Made by a program: the position numbers and the translations under genes. Below, piece after piece: positions 15,758 through 23,601 of a stretch of DNA of 37,398 nt. Location: the NCBI GenBank assembly GCA_027294455.1, contig JAPULZ010000180.1:1-37398 (forward strand), written 5' to 3'. Under the pieces are notes generated by a model. It was not told the origin of the DNA and did no database searches. It saw only the letters and a program-made list of their open reading frames with translations. The DNA comes from Gemmatimonadota bacterium. GTDB lineage: Bacteria; Gemmatimonadota; Gemmatimonadetes; Gemmatimonadales; GWC2-71-9. Position 1 is the stretch's first letter. Each line of letters starts with the position of its first letter.

Positions 15758-17056
15758 ATGATCAAACTCAGCACTCTTGGGACGCTCGATCTCCGCACGG
15801 TCGACGGCGAGGAGCTGCGGGCCGTTCTGGTCCAGCCAAAACGCATGGCCCTCCTGGCATTTCTGGCCATCGCGAGCCCCCGCACCTTTCACCGGCGCGA
15901 TTCCCTCCTGGGGATTTTCTGGCCGGAAATGGATCAAGCCCACGCCCGGGCCGCGCTGCGCCAGGCCCTTCATTTCCTACGCCAGGCCATGGGACCCGGC
16001 ATCGTCGTGAGCCGTGGGACGGAGGAGGTCGGGCTCGATTTCACCAGTATTTGCAGCGACGTCGCCGCGTTCGAGGAAGCCCTTGAGCAGGACGGGCTCG
16101 AAGCAGCCGTTTCCATCTATGCCGGTCCGTTGCTCCAGGGGCTCGCCGTCGCCGACGCGCCCGAGTTCGACCGGTGGGTGGACGTCGAGCGGGCTCGCCT
16201 CGATCGGGCATATGCCAAGGCCCTGGAAACGCTGGCCGACCGGGCGTCCAAGAGCGGCGACCACGATGGCGCGATCGGTTGGTGGCGCCGGGCAGTGCAG
16301 CAGGATGCTTACAGTCCATCGGCTGCCCTCGCCCTCATGTCGGCCCTGGAAGCCTCCGGGGACCGAGCGGGGGCGTTGGCACAGGGTGAGGCCAGCCGGG
16401 CGGCGCTACAGGACGATCTGGGGGTCGACTGCGATCCCGCCGTGGAGGATTTCCTGGCCCGGCTTCGCCAGCCGGCGGGGGCCTCGGTGGGGGTGGGGTC
16501 CCCCCCTACCGCCCTTGAGGGGGCCGGGCCGGAGCTGGGAGTCTCGAGCCCAACGGGGGCCCGCCGCGCCCGGGTGGTCGCGACGGTCGCGGGAGGGCTC
16601 CTCATCGGGTACGGCCTCCTGGCCGGTAGCCGATCGGACGCCGAGGCGGCCCCCGCGTCGGAGCGCACGAACATTGCCGTGCTGCCGTTCGAGGTGGACG
16701 GGACGGACACCGAGCCCTACCTGGCCGCCGGGCTCGCCGAGGGCATCGTCTCCCGCCTGGGCGGCATCGCCCAGCTCAGCGTGATCGGCGCCAACGAGAG
16801 CGGAGTGATCGGCACCCGGCCGGTGGTCGTGGGCTCCCCGGGATCGGACCTGAGCGTGGACTACACGCTGCGAGCTTCGGTCCGGCGTGTTACGCTGGCT
16901 GGGGGGGTCGCTCAGCTGCGGATCACGCCCGTGGTCCGGCGCGTGGCCGACGGTGTCGTGCTGTGGGCCGACACCATCGTGGGGGAGGCCACCGAGCTGT
17001 TCGAGTTCGAGAGTCGCATCGCGGAGACCGTGGCCGAGCTGCTCGGTGCGCAATAG
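15758..17056 (+). CDS. Membrane-anchored SARP/BTAD-type transcriptional regulator, N-terminal part
   Basis: A 432-residue frame. An OmpR/SARP-type winged helix lies at about 1-95 ('LSTLGTLDL', 'RRDSLLGIFWPEMDQAHARAALRQALHFLRQ'), then a bacterial transcriptional activation (BTAD) helical domain at about 96-240. A Pro/Gly-rich linker, one membrane helix (272-290) and a TolB-like domain (from 'NIAVLPFEVDGTDTEPYLAAGLAEGIVSRL') follow. The layout is CadC-like: DNA binding inside, sensing outside. It ends at TAG 17054-17056, but the same frame continues at once into TPR repeats (17078-18283), so the two parts were probably one ~840-residue gene. DNA binding and anchoring could survive in this half. 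The GTTAYC array sits just upstream. Confidence 0.85.
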   Translation: MIKLSTLGTLDLRTVDGEELRAVLVQPKRMALLAFLAIASPRTFHRRDSLLGIFWPEMDQAHARAALRQALHFLRQAMGPGIVVSRGTEEVGLDFTSICSDVAAFEEALEQDGLEAAVSIYAGPLLQGLAVADAPEFDRWVDVERARLDRAYAKALETLADRASKSGDHDGAIGWWRRAVQQDAYSPSAALALMSALEASGDRAGALAQGEASRAALQDDLGVDCDPAVEDFLARLRQPAGASVGVGSPPTALEGAGPELGVSSPTGARRARVVATVAGGLLIGYGLLAGSRSDAEAAPASERTNIAVLPFEVDGTDTEPYLAAGLAEGIVSRLGGIAQLSVIGANESGVIGTRPVVVGSPGSDLSVDYTLRASVRRVTLAGGVAQLRITPVVRRVADGVVLWADTIVGEATELFEFESRIAETVAELLGAQ

Positions 17057-17077
17057 GGGCACCCCGAGCGGGACTGG

Positions 17078-18283
17078 ATGCGCGATCACCCCACCGACTG
17101 CCTCGATGCTTACGATCTCTACCTGCGGGGCAACCAATTCCTCGCGGCGGCGGGAAGCCCCGATTTTCCCCTGGCTATCGAGTACCTCGAGCGTGCGGTC
17201 GAGGCCGATCCCGAATTCGCCCACGCCCACGCCAAGCTCTCCATCGCCCATACCTCCATGTACTGGTTCGGGCACGACCGGAGCCAGGACCGCCTGGCCC
17301 GAGCCAAGGCCGCGGCCGACCGTGCGATTACGCTCCGGTCGGAACTGCCGCTCAGCCATCTGGCGCAGGGTTGGTACTACTACTGGGGAAAGCGCGACTT
17401 CGACCGCGCGTTGCGGCATTTCGAGCTGGCGCGGGCGACGTGGCCGGGCATCACCGACGCGCTGGTGCTCATCGGGGGCATTCGCCGGCGTCAGGGCGAC
17501 TGGGACCATGCTCTGGTCCTGTTTGCGGACGCGGCCGGATCGAACCCGGCGTGCTGGGTATGCCACGTCGAGGCCGCCAACACCCATATCCTGCGCCGGG
17601 ACTTCGACGCCGCGCGGCGGGCCATGAGCCGGGCCCGCTACCTCGTTCCCTCCGTCGAATACCCGCGTCGTGTGGCGGCATTCCTCGAACTCGCCGATGG
17701 CGGGGACGTGGCCGCGGCCCGACGGCTGCTCACCCCGGCCACGAACTTCGTCGACATTCTCTTTGCCACCACCGCCCGGTGGACGCGGCTGGCCCGGGTG
17801 ATCGCCGGGGACTTGGATAGCCTGTTGCTCGGGCTGGACGTATCCGAGCTTCGCGACCCGGCCGGCTATCATCTGGCCCGGGCGGAGCTGGCCGGGCGCA
17901 GTGGAGATCCGGGCCTGGCGGCCGCGCACTACGAATCGGCCCGGGCGTTGTTGGTAGAGCTCTGTGCGTTGCGTCCGGAGGATCCGGACATCTACAGCGC
18001 CCTGGCCATCGCCTACGCCGGGCTCGGCCTCCGGAACGAGGCCCTTCACGAGGCGGCGATGGCGCTGCAACTGCGCCCGGTGTCCATGGACGCGGTGGAT
18101 GGTCCGCTGGGGTTGGAGAGCCTGGCCAGGGTCTACACCATGCTGGGCGACCACGACGCGGCGATCGGCACGTTGGAGGGACTCCTGGCCATACCGTCCA
18201 CCATCTCGGCCACGATGCTGCGGCTGGATCCCGTGTGGGCCCCGCTGGAGGGCCGACCCGAGTTCCAGGCCCTGCTGCGCTGA
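17078..18283 (+). CDS. TPR-repeat part of the split SARP/BTAD receptor
   Basis: A 401-residue frame in the same phase as the preceding gene, separated from it only by the TAG at 17054-17056 and a few codons. It begins 'MRDHPTDCLDAYDLYLRGNQFL', the usual entry into the TPR region right after the TolB-like domain in this family. Repeats such as 'AIEYLERAVEADPEFAHAHAKLSIAH' and 'ALRHFELARATWPGITDALVLIGGI' follow to the end. There is no signal peptide or membrane helix, so if translated alone it would stay in the cytoplasm, where the intact receptor would have placed it in the periplasm. It is best read as the 3' half of a disrupted gene. Its stop is four bases from the end of the convergent small gene. 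Confidence 0.75.
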   Translation: MRDHPTDCLDAYDLYLRGNQFLAAAGSPDFPLAIEYLERAVEADPEFAHAHAKLSIAHTSMYWFGHDRSQDRLARAKAAADRAITLRSELPLSHLAQGWYYYWGKRDFDRALRHFELARATWPGITDALVLIGGIRRRQGDWDHALVLFADAAGSNPACWVCHVEAANTHILRRDFDAARRAMSRARYLVPSVEYPRRVAAFLELADGGDVAAARRLLTPATNFVDILFATTARWTRLARVIAGDLDSLLLGLDVSELRDPAGYHLARAELAGRSGDPGLAAAHYESARALLVELCALRPEDPDIYSALAIAYAGLGLRNEALHEAAMALQLRPVSMDAVDGPLGLESLARVYTMLGDHDAAIGTLEGLLAIPSTISATMLRLDPVWAPLEGRPEFQALLR

Positions 18284-18287
18284 GCCC

Positions 18288-18461
18288 CTAGCCGCAATTG
18301 CGGCAGCGGATCTGCCGGAAGATCGCCTCCTCGTCACCATCCAGCATGGCATATGTCAGGAGCACGCGCAGCGCCTTGTGCTCGTCCTCGAGCTTGTGCG
18401 CCGCGGCCATCTCCCTGAGCCAGCGCATCTGACTTCCGTCGATGCTGAAGGACTGTTCCAT
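18288..18461 (-). CDS. Small ribbon-helix-helix-like protein with a CxxC tail
   Basis: A 57-residue protein, MEQSFSID... to ...IRCRNCG. The pattern of a short strand (QSFSID), a helix (SQMRWLREMAAAHKL) and a second helix (EHKALRVLLTYAML) resembles CopG/Arc-type ribbon-helix-helix DNA-binding proteins. The C-terminal CxxC could bind metal or respond to redox state. ATG 18461 is chosen because GGAGAGGA lies directly upstream; longer frames start without a site. It is divergent from the GNAT gene with a strong dyad between them. No specific family is recognised, so regulator status is inference. Confidence 0.6.
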   Translation of the reverse strand: MEQSFSIDGSQMRWLREMAAAHKLEDEHKALRVLLTYAMLDGDEEAIFRQIRCRNCG

Positions 18462-18495
18462 TTCCTCTCCGGATGTGACAGGATTCGATCGGGAT

Positions 18496-18521
18496 GTGCC
18501 ATCGCGATTTCCGCGATGCAC
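18496..18521. promoter_or_regulatory. Strong dyad between the RHH-like and GNAT genes
   Basis: GTGC-c-ATCGCG, spacer ATTTC, CGCGAT-GCAC: ten base pairs interrupted by a single unpaired C. It lies in the 87-base divergent gap, 34 bases from one start and 27 from the other. A shared operator is more likely than a terminator because no gene ends here and no T-tract follows. Confidence 0.4.
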
Positions 18522-18548
18522 ACTAGGCCGGAGGGAGCTCGCGAGTCA

Positions 18549-19028
18549 ATGAATCTCGACATCCGTTGCGCGCGACCGGAGGACGCCGAGGAGCTTTCCG
18601 GGGTAGCGCACGCGGCCAAGGCGCATTGGGGGTATTCCCGGAAATACCTGAAGCTCTGGGCGGAGGATCTCACGATCTCGCTGCAATTCGTACAGGATAA
18701 CGCGGTGTTCTGCGCGGAGCGGGCCGGTATGCCGGTGGGTTTCTATGCCATCGAATCGACGGACCACGGCTGGGAGATCAGCCACCTCTGGGTGCGGCCC
18801 CAACACATGGGGACGGGCGTAGGCAAAGCGCTGCTGCACCACGCCATGGGTTGGGCGCGGGCGCGCGGCATAGAGACGCTGCGCGTCGTGTCCGATCCCC
18901 ACGCGGAGGGGTTCTATACCAAGTTTGGCGCGCGTCGCGTCGGGTGGGCTGGGTCGGTGCCGGAGGGGAGAACGCTGCCGGTGTTGGAGCTGGACTCGCG
19001 CATTCCGGCAACACCCGCGTCGTCGTGA
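18549..19028 (+). CDS. GNAT-family N-acetyltransferase
   Basis: A 159-residue acetyl-CoA-dependent acetyltransferase. Motif A appears as 'ISHLWVRPQHMGTGVGKALLHHAMGWA' (the acetyl-CoA pyrophosphate loop with Q-x2-G-x-G), and motif B ends with 'GFYTKFGARRVG'. The start is ATG 18549 with CGGAGGGAG at about 18529-18536; the frame is open far upstream but overlaps the TPR gene there. The acceptor substrate cannot be predicted. It is divergent from the RHH-like gene across a shared dyad, an arrangement reminiscent of GNAT toxin/RHH antitoxin pairs, though those are normally co-directional. Confidence 0.9.
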   Translation: MNLDIRCARPEDAEELSGVAHAAKAHWGYSRKYLKLWAEDLTISLQFVQDNAVFCAERAGMPVGFYAIESTDHGWEISHLWVRPQHMGTGVGKALLHHAMGWARARGIETLRVVSDPHAEGFYTKFGARRVGWAGSVPEGRTLPVLELDSRIPATPASS

Positions 19029-19119
19029 CGCGGCGCACCCAACACCGGGTCGCCCGTGGGCGTAGGACGCAAGAGGAGTGGGATCGGCGAGTCGCTTCGA
19101 GCGGCGGGAGGAATCATCG

Positions 19120-21252
19120 ATGACACGTGATATGTGGCTGCGCCGCGGGATCGGCCCATCGGCGCTCGCCGGGTCGCAGATGCTCGTCTTCCTGCTCGCG
19201 GTGTGCGGCGTACCCGCGGACGTCGCGGCGCAGCGTCGCACGCGTCAGGACTCGCTCCGCGACACGACCGTGGTGCTGCGCCCGCTGGAGGTCTCTGTCA
19301 CCCGGCAGCAATCGTCGATCTCGCGTATCCCGTTCGCCATCTCGACGGTCGATCGCCGGGAGTTGACCCGCGGACGGGCGACGCTCGGGTTCGATGAAGC
19401 GCTGGTGTCGGTGCCGGGCCTCTTCATCGCCAACCGGTACAATCCGTCGCTCGATCAGCGTGTGTCCATCCGGGGATTCGGTTCCCGCTCGGCGTTCGGG
19501 GCGAGAGGGGTCAAGATCCTCCTGGACGGCATCCCGCAGACGTTGCCGGACGGCCAGGGGCAGCTCACCAATGTGGAGATCGCGTCTCTCGGTTCCGTCG
19601 AAGTGCTGCGGGGACCGTCGTCGAGTTTGTACGGGAACGCGTCGGGCGGCGTCATTGCGCTCACCTCGGTCACGCCGTCATTGACGAGAGCCACCGCCAC
19701 GCTTCGCGCGGTGGCGGGACTGTATCCCAAGCGTGCCGATCGACGGCACAACTACGTCAAGCTGCAAGGGTTGTTCACGGCGCCGATCGGCAGCGGTACC
19801 CTCGCGGTCAGCGGCGCGCGCACCACGAGCGATGGGTATCGCGAGCATTCCGATGCCGAGATCAACACGTTTTCCCTGCGGTTGGAGCAGGAAGTTGCCA
19901 TGGGGACCACGCTGTTGATCTCGGGACACTTCGCCGTGAATCCGGTGTTGAACAATCCGGGATCACTGAATGCGGGCGAAGTCGACGAAGATCGGTCGCA
20001 GGCCAATCCCCGCAACGTCAACGCAGACGCCGGCAAGAACGTCCGCCAGTCACAACTAGGCGTCAACTTGAAAAAACGTTACGCGGACGGGGGGTCGGTC
20101 GGCATGACGGTCTTCGGTTTGACCCGTGACCTAGACAACCCGCTCTCGTTCGCGAACATTCAGATCGATCGCCGCGCGTTCGGGGCGAGAGCCCAGGCCG
20201 AGGTCCCGTTGGCGTTGGGTTCGACCGCGTCGCGATGGATCTTCGGCGTGGACCTGCAACGCCAGCGGGACGACCGACTCCACCGCAGCCCGGACTTGAG
20301 TACCGTGACGCGGGATCAGCTGGAGCGCGTGACGGAGATCGGTCCGTTTACCCAGCTGGCGATCGATTTCGGCGAACGCGTCTCGGGCATCGTCGGCGTA
20401 CGATACGACCGCGTGTCGTTCGAGGCTGAGGATCGCTTGCTCACGAACGGCGATGATTCCGGCGAACGCGTGATGTCTGCGGCGTCGACGTCAATCGGGC
20501 TCGTCTGGCGTCCCCATGGCGCGATTCAACCGTACGCCAACATCAGCTCATCGTTCGAAACGCCGACGACGACGGAGCTGGCCAATCGTCCCTCGGGACC
20601 AGGGGGATTCAACCCGGAGCTGGATCCGCAGCGGGCCTGGAACTTCGAAGCCGGCCTCCGCGGTGCCGTGGCCGGCGGCCGGCTCACCTATTCTGCGGCC
20701 GCATTCCACGTCAACGTGACGGACGCGCTGATTCCTTTCGAAGTCCCTTCGGAACCCACCAGAGTGTTCTTCCGGAACGCGGGGAAGACGAGGCATCGGG
20801 GAATCGAACTGGCTGCGTCGGCCCGGCCCGCGGCGGGACTGACCATCGTCTCTGCGTTCACACTGGCCGATTACACATTCCAGGACTTCCAGACCGAGGA
20901 CGCGGTATTCGATGGCAACGAAATCCCCGGTGTCCCGCGGCAGAAATTCTACGGCTCCGTCCGGTACACATCGCGCGTCGGCCTGTGGGTAGCGAACGAC
21001 TACAACGTGGCATCGTCATACTTCGCCGACGACGCGAACAGCGTCGCCATCGAAAACTGGATCACCGCCGACCTCCGCGCCGGATGGGAAGGCGACATCG
21101 GCGGTTGGCGTATCGCTCCCTTCGTGGGTGTGCTCAATATTTTCAACGAAGAGTACATCGGATCGGTGACGGTCAACGCGGGGTTTGGCCGGTATTTTGA
21201 GCCGTCCCCTCCACGGAATGGATATCTGGGAGTCGAGATCTCGCCGCGGTAG
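19120..21252 (+). CDS. TonB-dependent outer-membrane receptor
   Basis: A 710-residue outer-membrane receptor. The signal peptide runs to about residue 38 (ending 'VPADVAAQ'). A TonB-box-like stretch lies near 'RPLEVSVT' (54-61). The plug domain spans about 65-180, with 'RVSIRGFGSRSAFGARGVKILLDGIP' and 'VEVLRGPSSSLYGNASGGVI', followed by a 22-strand barrel region. It resembles iron-complex/siderophore receptors (FecA-like), but the ligand is not defined and no siderophore or ABC genes are adjacent. ATG 19120 is supported by GGGAGGAA at 19106-19113; the GTG at 19078 is too far upstream. No Fur box was recognised. Confidence 0.92.
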   Translation: MTRDMWLRRGIGPSALAGSQMLVFLLAVCGVPADVAAQRRTRQDSLRDTTVVLRPLEVSVTRQQSSISRIPFAISTVDRRELTRGRATLGFDEALVSVPGLFIANRYNPSLDQRVSIRGFGSRSAFGARGVKILLDGIPQTLPDGQGQLTNVEIASLGSVEVLRGPSSSLYGNASGGVIALTSVTPSLTRATATLRAVAGLYPKRADRRHNYVKLQGLFTAPIGSGTLAVSGARTTSDGYREHSDAEINTFSLRLEQEVAMGTTLLISGHFAVNPVLNNPGSLNAGEVDEDRSQANPRNVNADAGKNVRQSQLGVNLKKRYADGGSVGMTVFGLTRDLDNPLSFANIQIDRRAFGARAQAEVPLALGSTASRWIFGVDLQRQRDDRLHRSPDLSTVTRDQLERVTEIGPFTQLAIDFGERVSGIVGVRYDRVSFEAEDRLLTNGDDSGERVMSAASTSIGLVWRPHGAIQPYANISSSFETPTTTELANRPSGPGGFNPELDPQRAWNFEAGLRGAVAGGRLTYSAAAFHVNVTDALIPFEVPSEPTRVFFRNAGKTRHRGIELAASARPAAGLTIVSAFTLADYTFQDFQTEDAVFDGNEIPGVPRQKFYGSVRYTSRVGLWVANDYNVASSYFADDANSVAIENWITADLRAGWEGDIGGWRIAPFVGVLNIFNEEYIGSVTVNAGFGRYFEPSPPRNGYLGVEISPR

Positions 21253-21265
21253 ACCGCGACATTTT
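21245..21265 (+). terminator. Weak intrinsic terminator after the TonB-dependent receptor
   Basis: CGCGG-TAGA-CCGCG (21245-21258) forms a five-base-pair GC stem whose loop contains the receptor's TAG stop. TTTT follows at 21262-21265 after a short gap. It is in the 23-base space before the convergent purH end. Confidence 0.35.
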
Positions 21266-21275
21266 CTATTCGTTG

Positions 21276-22811
21276 TTAATGCCGAAACTGCCGCACTTCC
21301 GTCATCACCATACTGATATCATGCTGGTCTGCCGCAGCGATGACTTCGGAATCTCGTTTTGAGCCTCCCGGCTGAATCACGGCGGTAACCCCCGCGGCGG
21401 CCGCTTGTTCCAGGCCGTCGGCGAACGGGAAGAACGCATCGGATCCCAGCACGGACCCCTTGGGGTCGTGCCCGGCGTTCTTGGCCTTGTGGACCGCCAT
21501 GAACGCCGCGTCTACCCGGCTCATCTGCCCGGCGCCGATCCCGATGGCCGTTTCTTCCTTGGCGAGCAGTATTGCGTTCGACTTGACGCTTGCGCATGCG
21601 GCCCACGCGAAGTGTAAATCGCGCCACTCCGCGTCCGTCGGGTTGCGCTTCGTGGCCACTTTCCAGTGCTGTTGGTCGGGCTCGAAGCGGAACCGCTCCT
21701 GCACGAGGAATCCGCCGCGGACGCGCTTGAAGTCCAGGTCGATGACGCTTCCCGGGACTTCGTTGGGCATCTCGATGACACGAAGGTTCTTCTTGCTCGT
21801 AAACACTTCGGCCGCGTCGTCGGTAAACCGCGGGGCCACCACCACCTCGACGAACAGCTCGGCCATGGCCTGGGCGGCTTTCTCGTCCACCAGCGTATTG
21901 AATGCGACCACGGATCCGAACGCCGAAATCGGATCGGTGGTCAACGCCTTGCGGTAGGCCGACTCCGCCGACGAGCCCAGCGCGACGCCGCACGGCGTGG
22001 TGTGTTTGATGATGACACAGGCCGGCCGGTCGGACCAGCTGGCTACGGCCATCATGCCGGCGTCGATGTCGAGCAGGTTGTTGAAAGACAAGTCCTTGCC
22101 CTGGCGCTGCCACATCTGCCCGATGCCCACGGTTTCTCCAGTCGTGTACATCGCGGCAGCCTGATTCGGGTTCTCCCCGTAGCGCAGGGTCTGCGCGCGT
22201 TCCAGACTCATCTCGATGAAGGGCGGCGTGGCCTCCTTCGATCGCGCCAAGTAGTCGGCGATGGCCGCGTCGTACGCCGAGGTGTGGGTAAAGACTTTCA
22301 CGGCGAGATCCCGGCGGAGCGAGTCGTCGATCCCCCCGTTCTGCAAGGCGCTGAGCACGCGTTCATAATCGCGCGGATCGACGATCGGGATGACCGAGCC
22401 GTAGTTCTTGGCCGCCGACCGCAACATCGAGGGTCCGCCGATGTCGATGTGTTCGATGGCGTCCTCGAGTGTCACGTTTGGGTCGGCCACCGTCTCGCGG
22501 AAGGGATACAAGTTGACCGCCACCAGGTCGATGAGCCCGATGCCGTGTTCGGCGAGAGCCTCCATGTGGTCCGGGCGCTCGCGACGCGCGAGGAGGCCGC
22601 CGTGCACGGCCGGATGCAGGGTCTTCACACGGCCGTCCAGTATCTCGGGAAAGCCGGTGATATTGTCCACGCTGGTGACCGGCACGCCGGCATGGTCGAT
22701 CGCCCGCGCGGTTCCTCCGGTCGAGATGATTTCCCATCCGAGGTCCGCCAGTCCCTTGGCGAATTGTTTGATTCCTCGCTTGTTGGATACTGAGATCAAT
22801 GCGCGCGGCAC
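21276..22811 (-). CDS. purH: Bifunctional AICAR transformylase/IMP cyclohydrolase
   Basis: A 511-residue enzyme for the last two steps of purine synthesis: formylation of AICAR with 10-formyl-THF, then ring closure to IMP. The N-terminal cyclohydrolase domain has 'STGGTARAI', 'ITGFPEILDGRVKTLHPAVHGG' and 'NLYPF'. The transformylase domain has 'RYGENPNQAAA', the catalytic Lys269-His270 in 'KHTTPCG' and the C-terminal 'PGGSKRDSEVI.AAD'. The start is GTG 22811 (protein begins MPRALISVS), preceded by GGGGGA; the longer frame upstream runs into purN. It follows purN by 11 bases. Confidence 0.97.
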   Translation of the reverse strand: MPRALISVSNKRGIKQFAKGLADLGWEIISTGGTARAIDHAGVPVTSVDNITGFPEILDGRVKTLHPAVHGGLLARRERPDHMEALAEHGIGLIDLVAVNLYPFRETVADPNVTLEDAIEHIDIGGPSMLRSAAKNYGSVIPIVDPRDYERVLSALQNGGIDDSLRRDLAVKVFTHTSAYDAAIADYLARSKEATPPFIEMSLERAQTLRYGENPNQAAAMYTTGETVGIGQMWQRQGKDLSFNNLLDIDAGMMAVASWSDRPACVIIKHTTPCGVALGSSAESAYRKALTTDPISAFGSVVAFNTLVDEKAAQAMAELFVEVVVAPRFTDDAAEVFTSKKNLRVIEMPNEVPGSVIDLDFKRVRGGFLVQERFRFEPDQQHWKVATKRNPTDAEWRDLHFAWAACASVKSNAILLAKEETAIGIGAGQMSRVDAAFMAVHKAKNAGHDPKGSVLGSDAFFPFADGLEQAAAAGVTAVIQPGGSKRDSEVIAAADQHDISMVMTEVRQFRH

Positions 22812-22822
22812 GGGTCCCCCGG

Positions 22823-23476
22823 TTATTGGCGTTGAGAGGTGGAGGCAATCAGCTTGGTCACATCGGCCGCCGCCGCCGCCGCGAAGGCAGGCTGTGAAGC
22901 ATGCAACGGCGCCACAGCACCTTGGTGCCCGGCTGCCAGCACGACGGCGGTCAGCAGCTCGTGCTCGACCACCAGGATGCGGGCGGCGAGCGTCTCCGGC
23001 GTATCTTCTTGATGCACAGGCACTGGCCACTGGGCGACGATGGGCCCCTCGTCGTAGCGTTCATCGACCAGGTGTATAGTCACCCCCGAGACGGTGGCGC
23101 CGGCGTCCAGCACGGCGCGGTGCACTCGGATCCCGTACATGCCCTTGCCGCCGAATGCGGGAAGCAGGGCGGGGTGAATGTTCACGATACGTTCGCCGAA
23201 GTATTGCACCACGTCCCGTGGCATGAGCGCGAGGTAGCCCGCCAATACCACGAGGTCGATCCGGGCGTCCTCGAGCACCCGGATGATCGCGGGTCCGTCG
23301 GCAGGATCGTCGAGCACGTGTGTGGCCACTCCGGCGGAGCGCGCCCGCTCGAGGGCTCCCGCGTCCGGCTTGTTGCTCAGGACCAACGCCACCTCCGCCG
23401 GTTCGGGCGGGCGGCAGCTCTCCAATAGGCTTTGCAAGTTGGTCCCGCCCCCGGAGGCGAAGACGGCGACGTGCAT
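22823..23476 (-). CDS. purN: Phosphoribosylglycinamide formyltransferase
   Basis: A 217-residue GAR transformylase (10-formyl-THF dependent, purine pathway step 3). The phosphate loop is 'FASGGGTNLQSL' (6-17), and the catalytic residues are Asn99, His101 ('NIHPALLPAFGG') and Asp142 ('DERYDEGPI'). The length is normal, but the last ~35 residues are an alanine-rich tail beyond the usual core. ATG 23476 is used; a TTG directly before it is possible. It is followed by purH. A 125-base gap separates it from selA upstream on the same strand, where a promoter may lie. Confidence 0.96.
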   Translation of the reverse strand: MHVAVFASGGGTNLQSLLESCRPPEPAEVALVLSNKPDAGALERARSAGVATHVLDDPADGPAIIRVLEDARIDLVVLAGYLALMPRDVVQYFGERIVNIHPALLPAFGGKGMYGIRVHRAVLDAGATVSGVTIHLVDERYDEGPIVAQWPVPVHQEDTPETLAARILVVEHELLTAVVLAAGHQGAVAPLHASQPAFAAAAAADVTKLIASTSQRQ

Positions 23477-23601
23477 CAACCGGAAAGCACTTGGTTAGGG
23501 GCGGACCGTCGTCCCACGTTGCAATTGCTCCCGCATTTGTGAAGGGAGGAACGTGTGAGTGACGTAATGTAAATCGGTGAGGGAAGAAGGGGCAGGGCTC
23601 G

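Noticed and set aside
1575-17056. Genetic-code change or pyrrolysine at TAG, suggested by two in-frame TAG codons
   Set aside because: TAG ends several intact genes here (for example 2930, 6540, 15394, 21252), and the two interrupted positions look like different amino acids. No pyl genes are visible.
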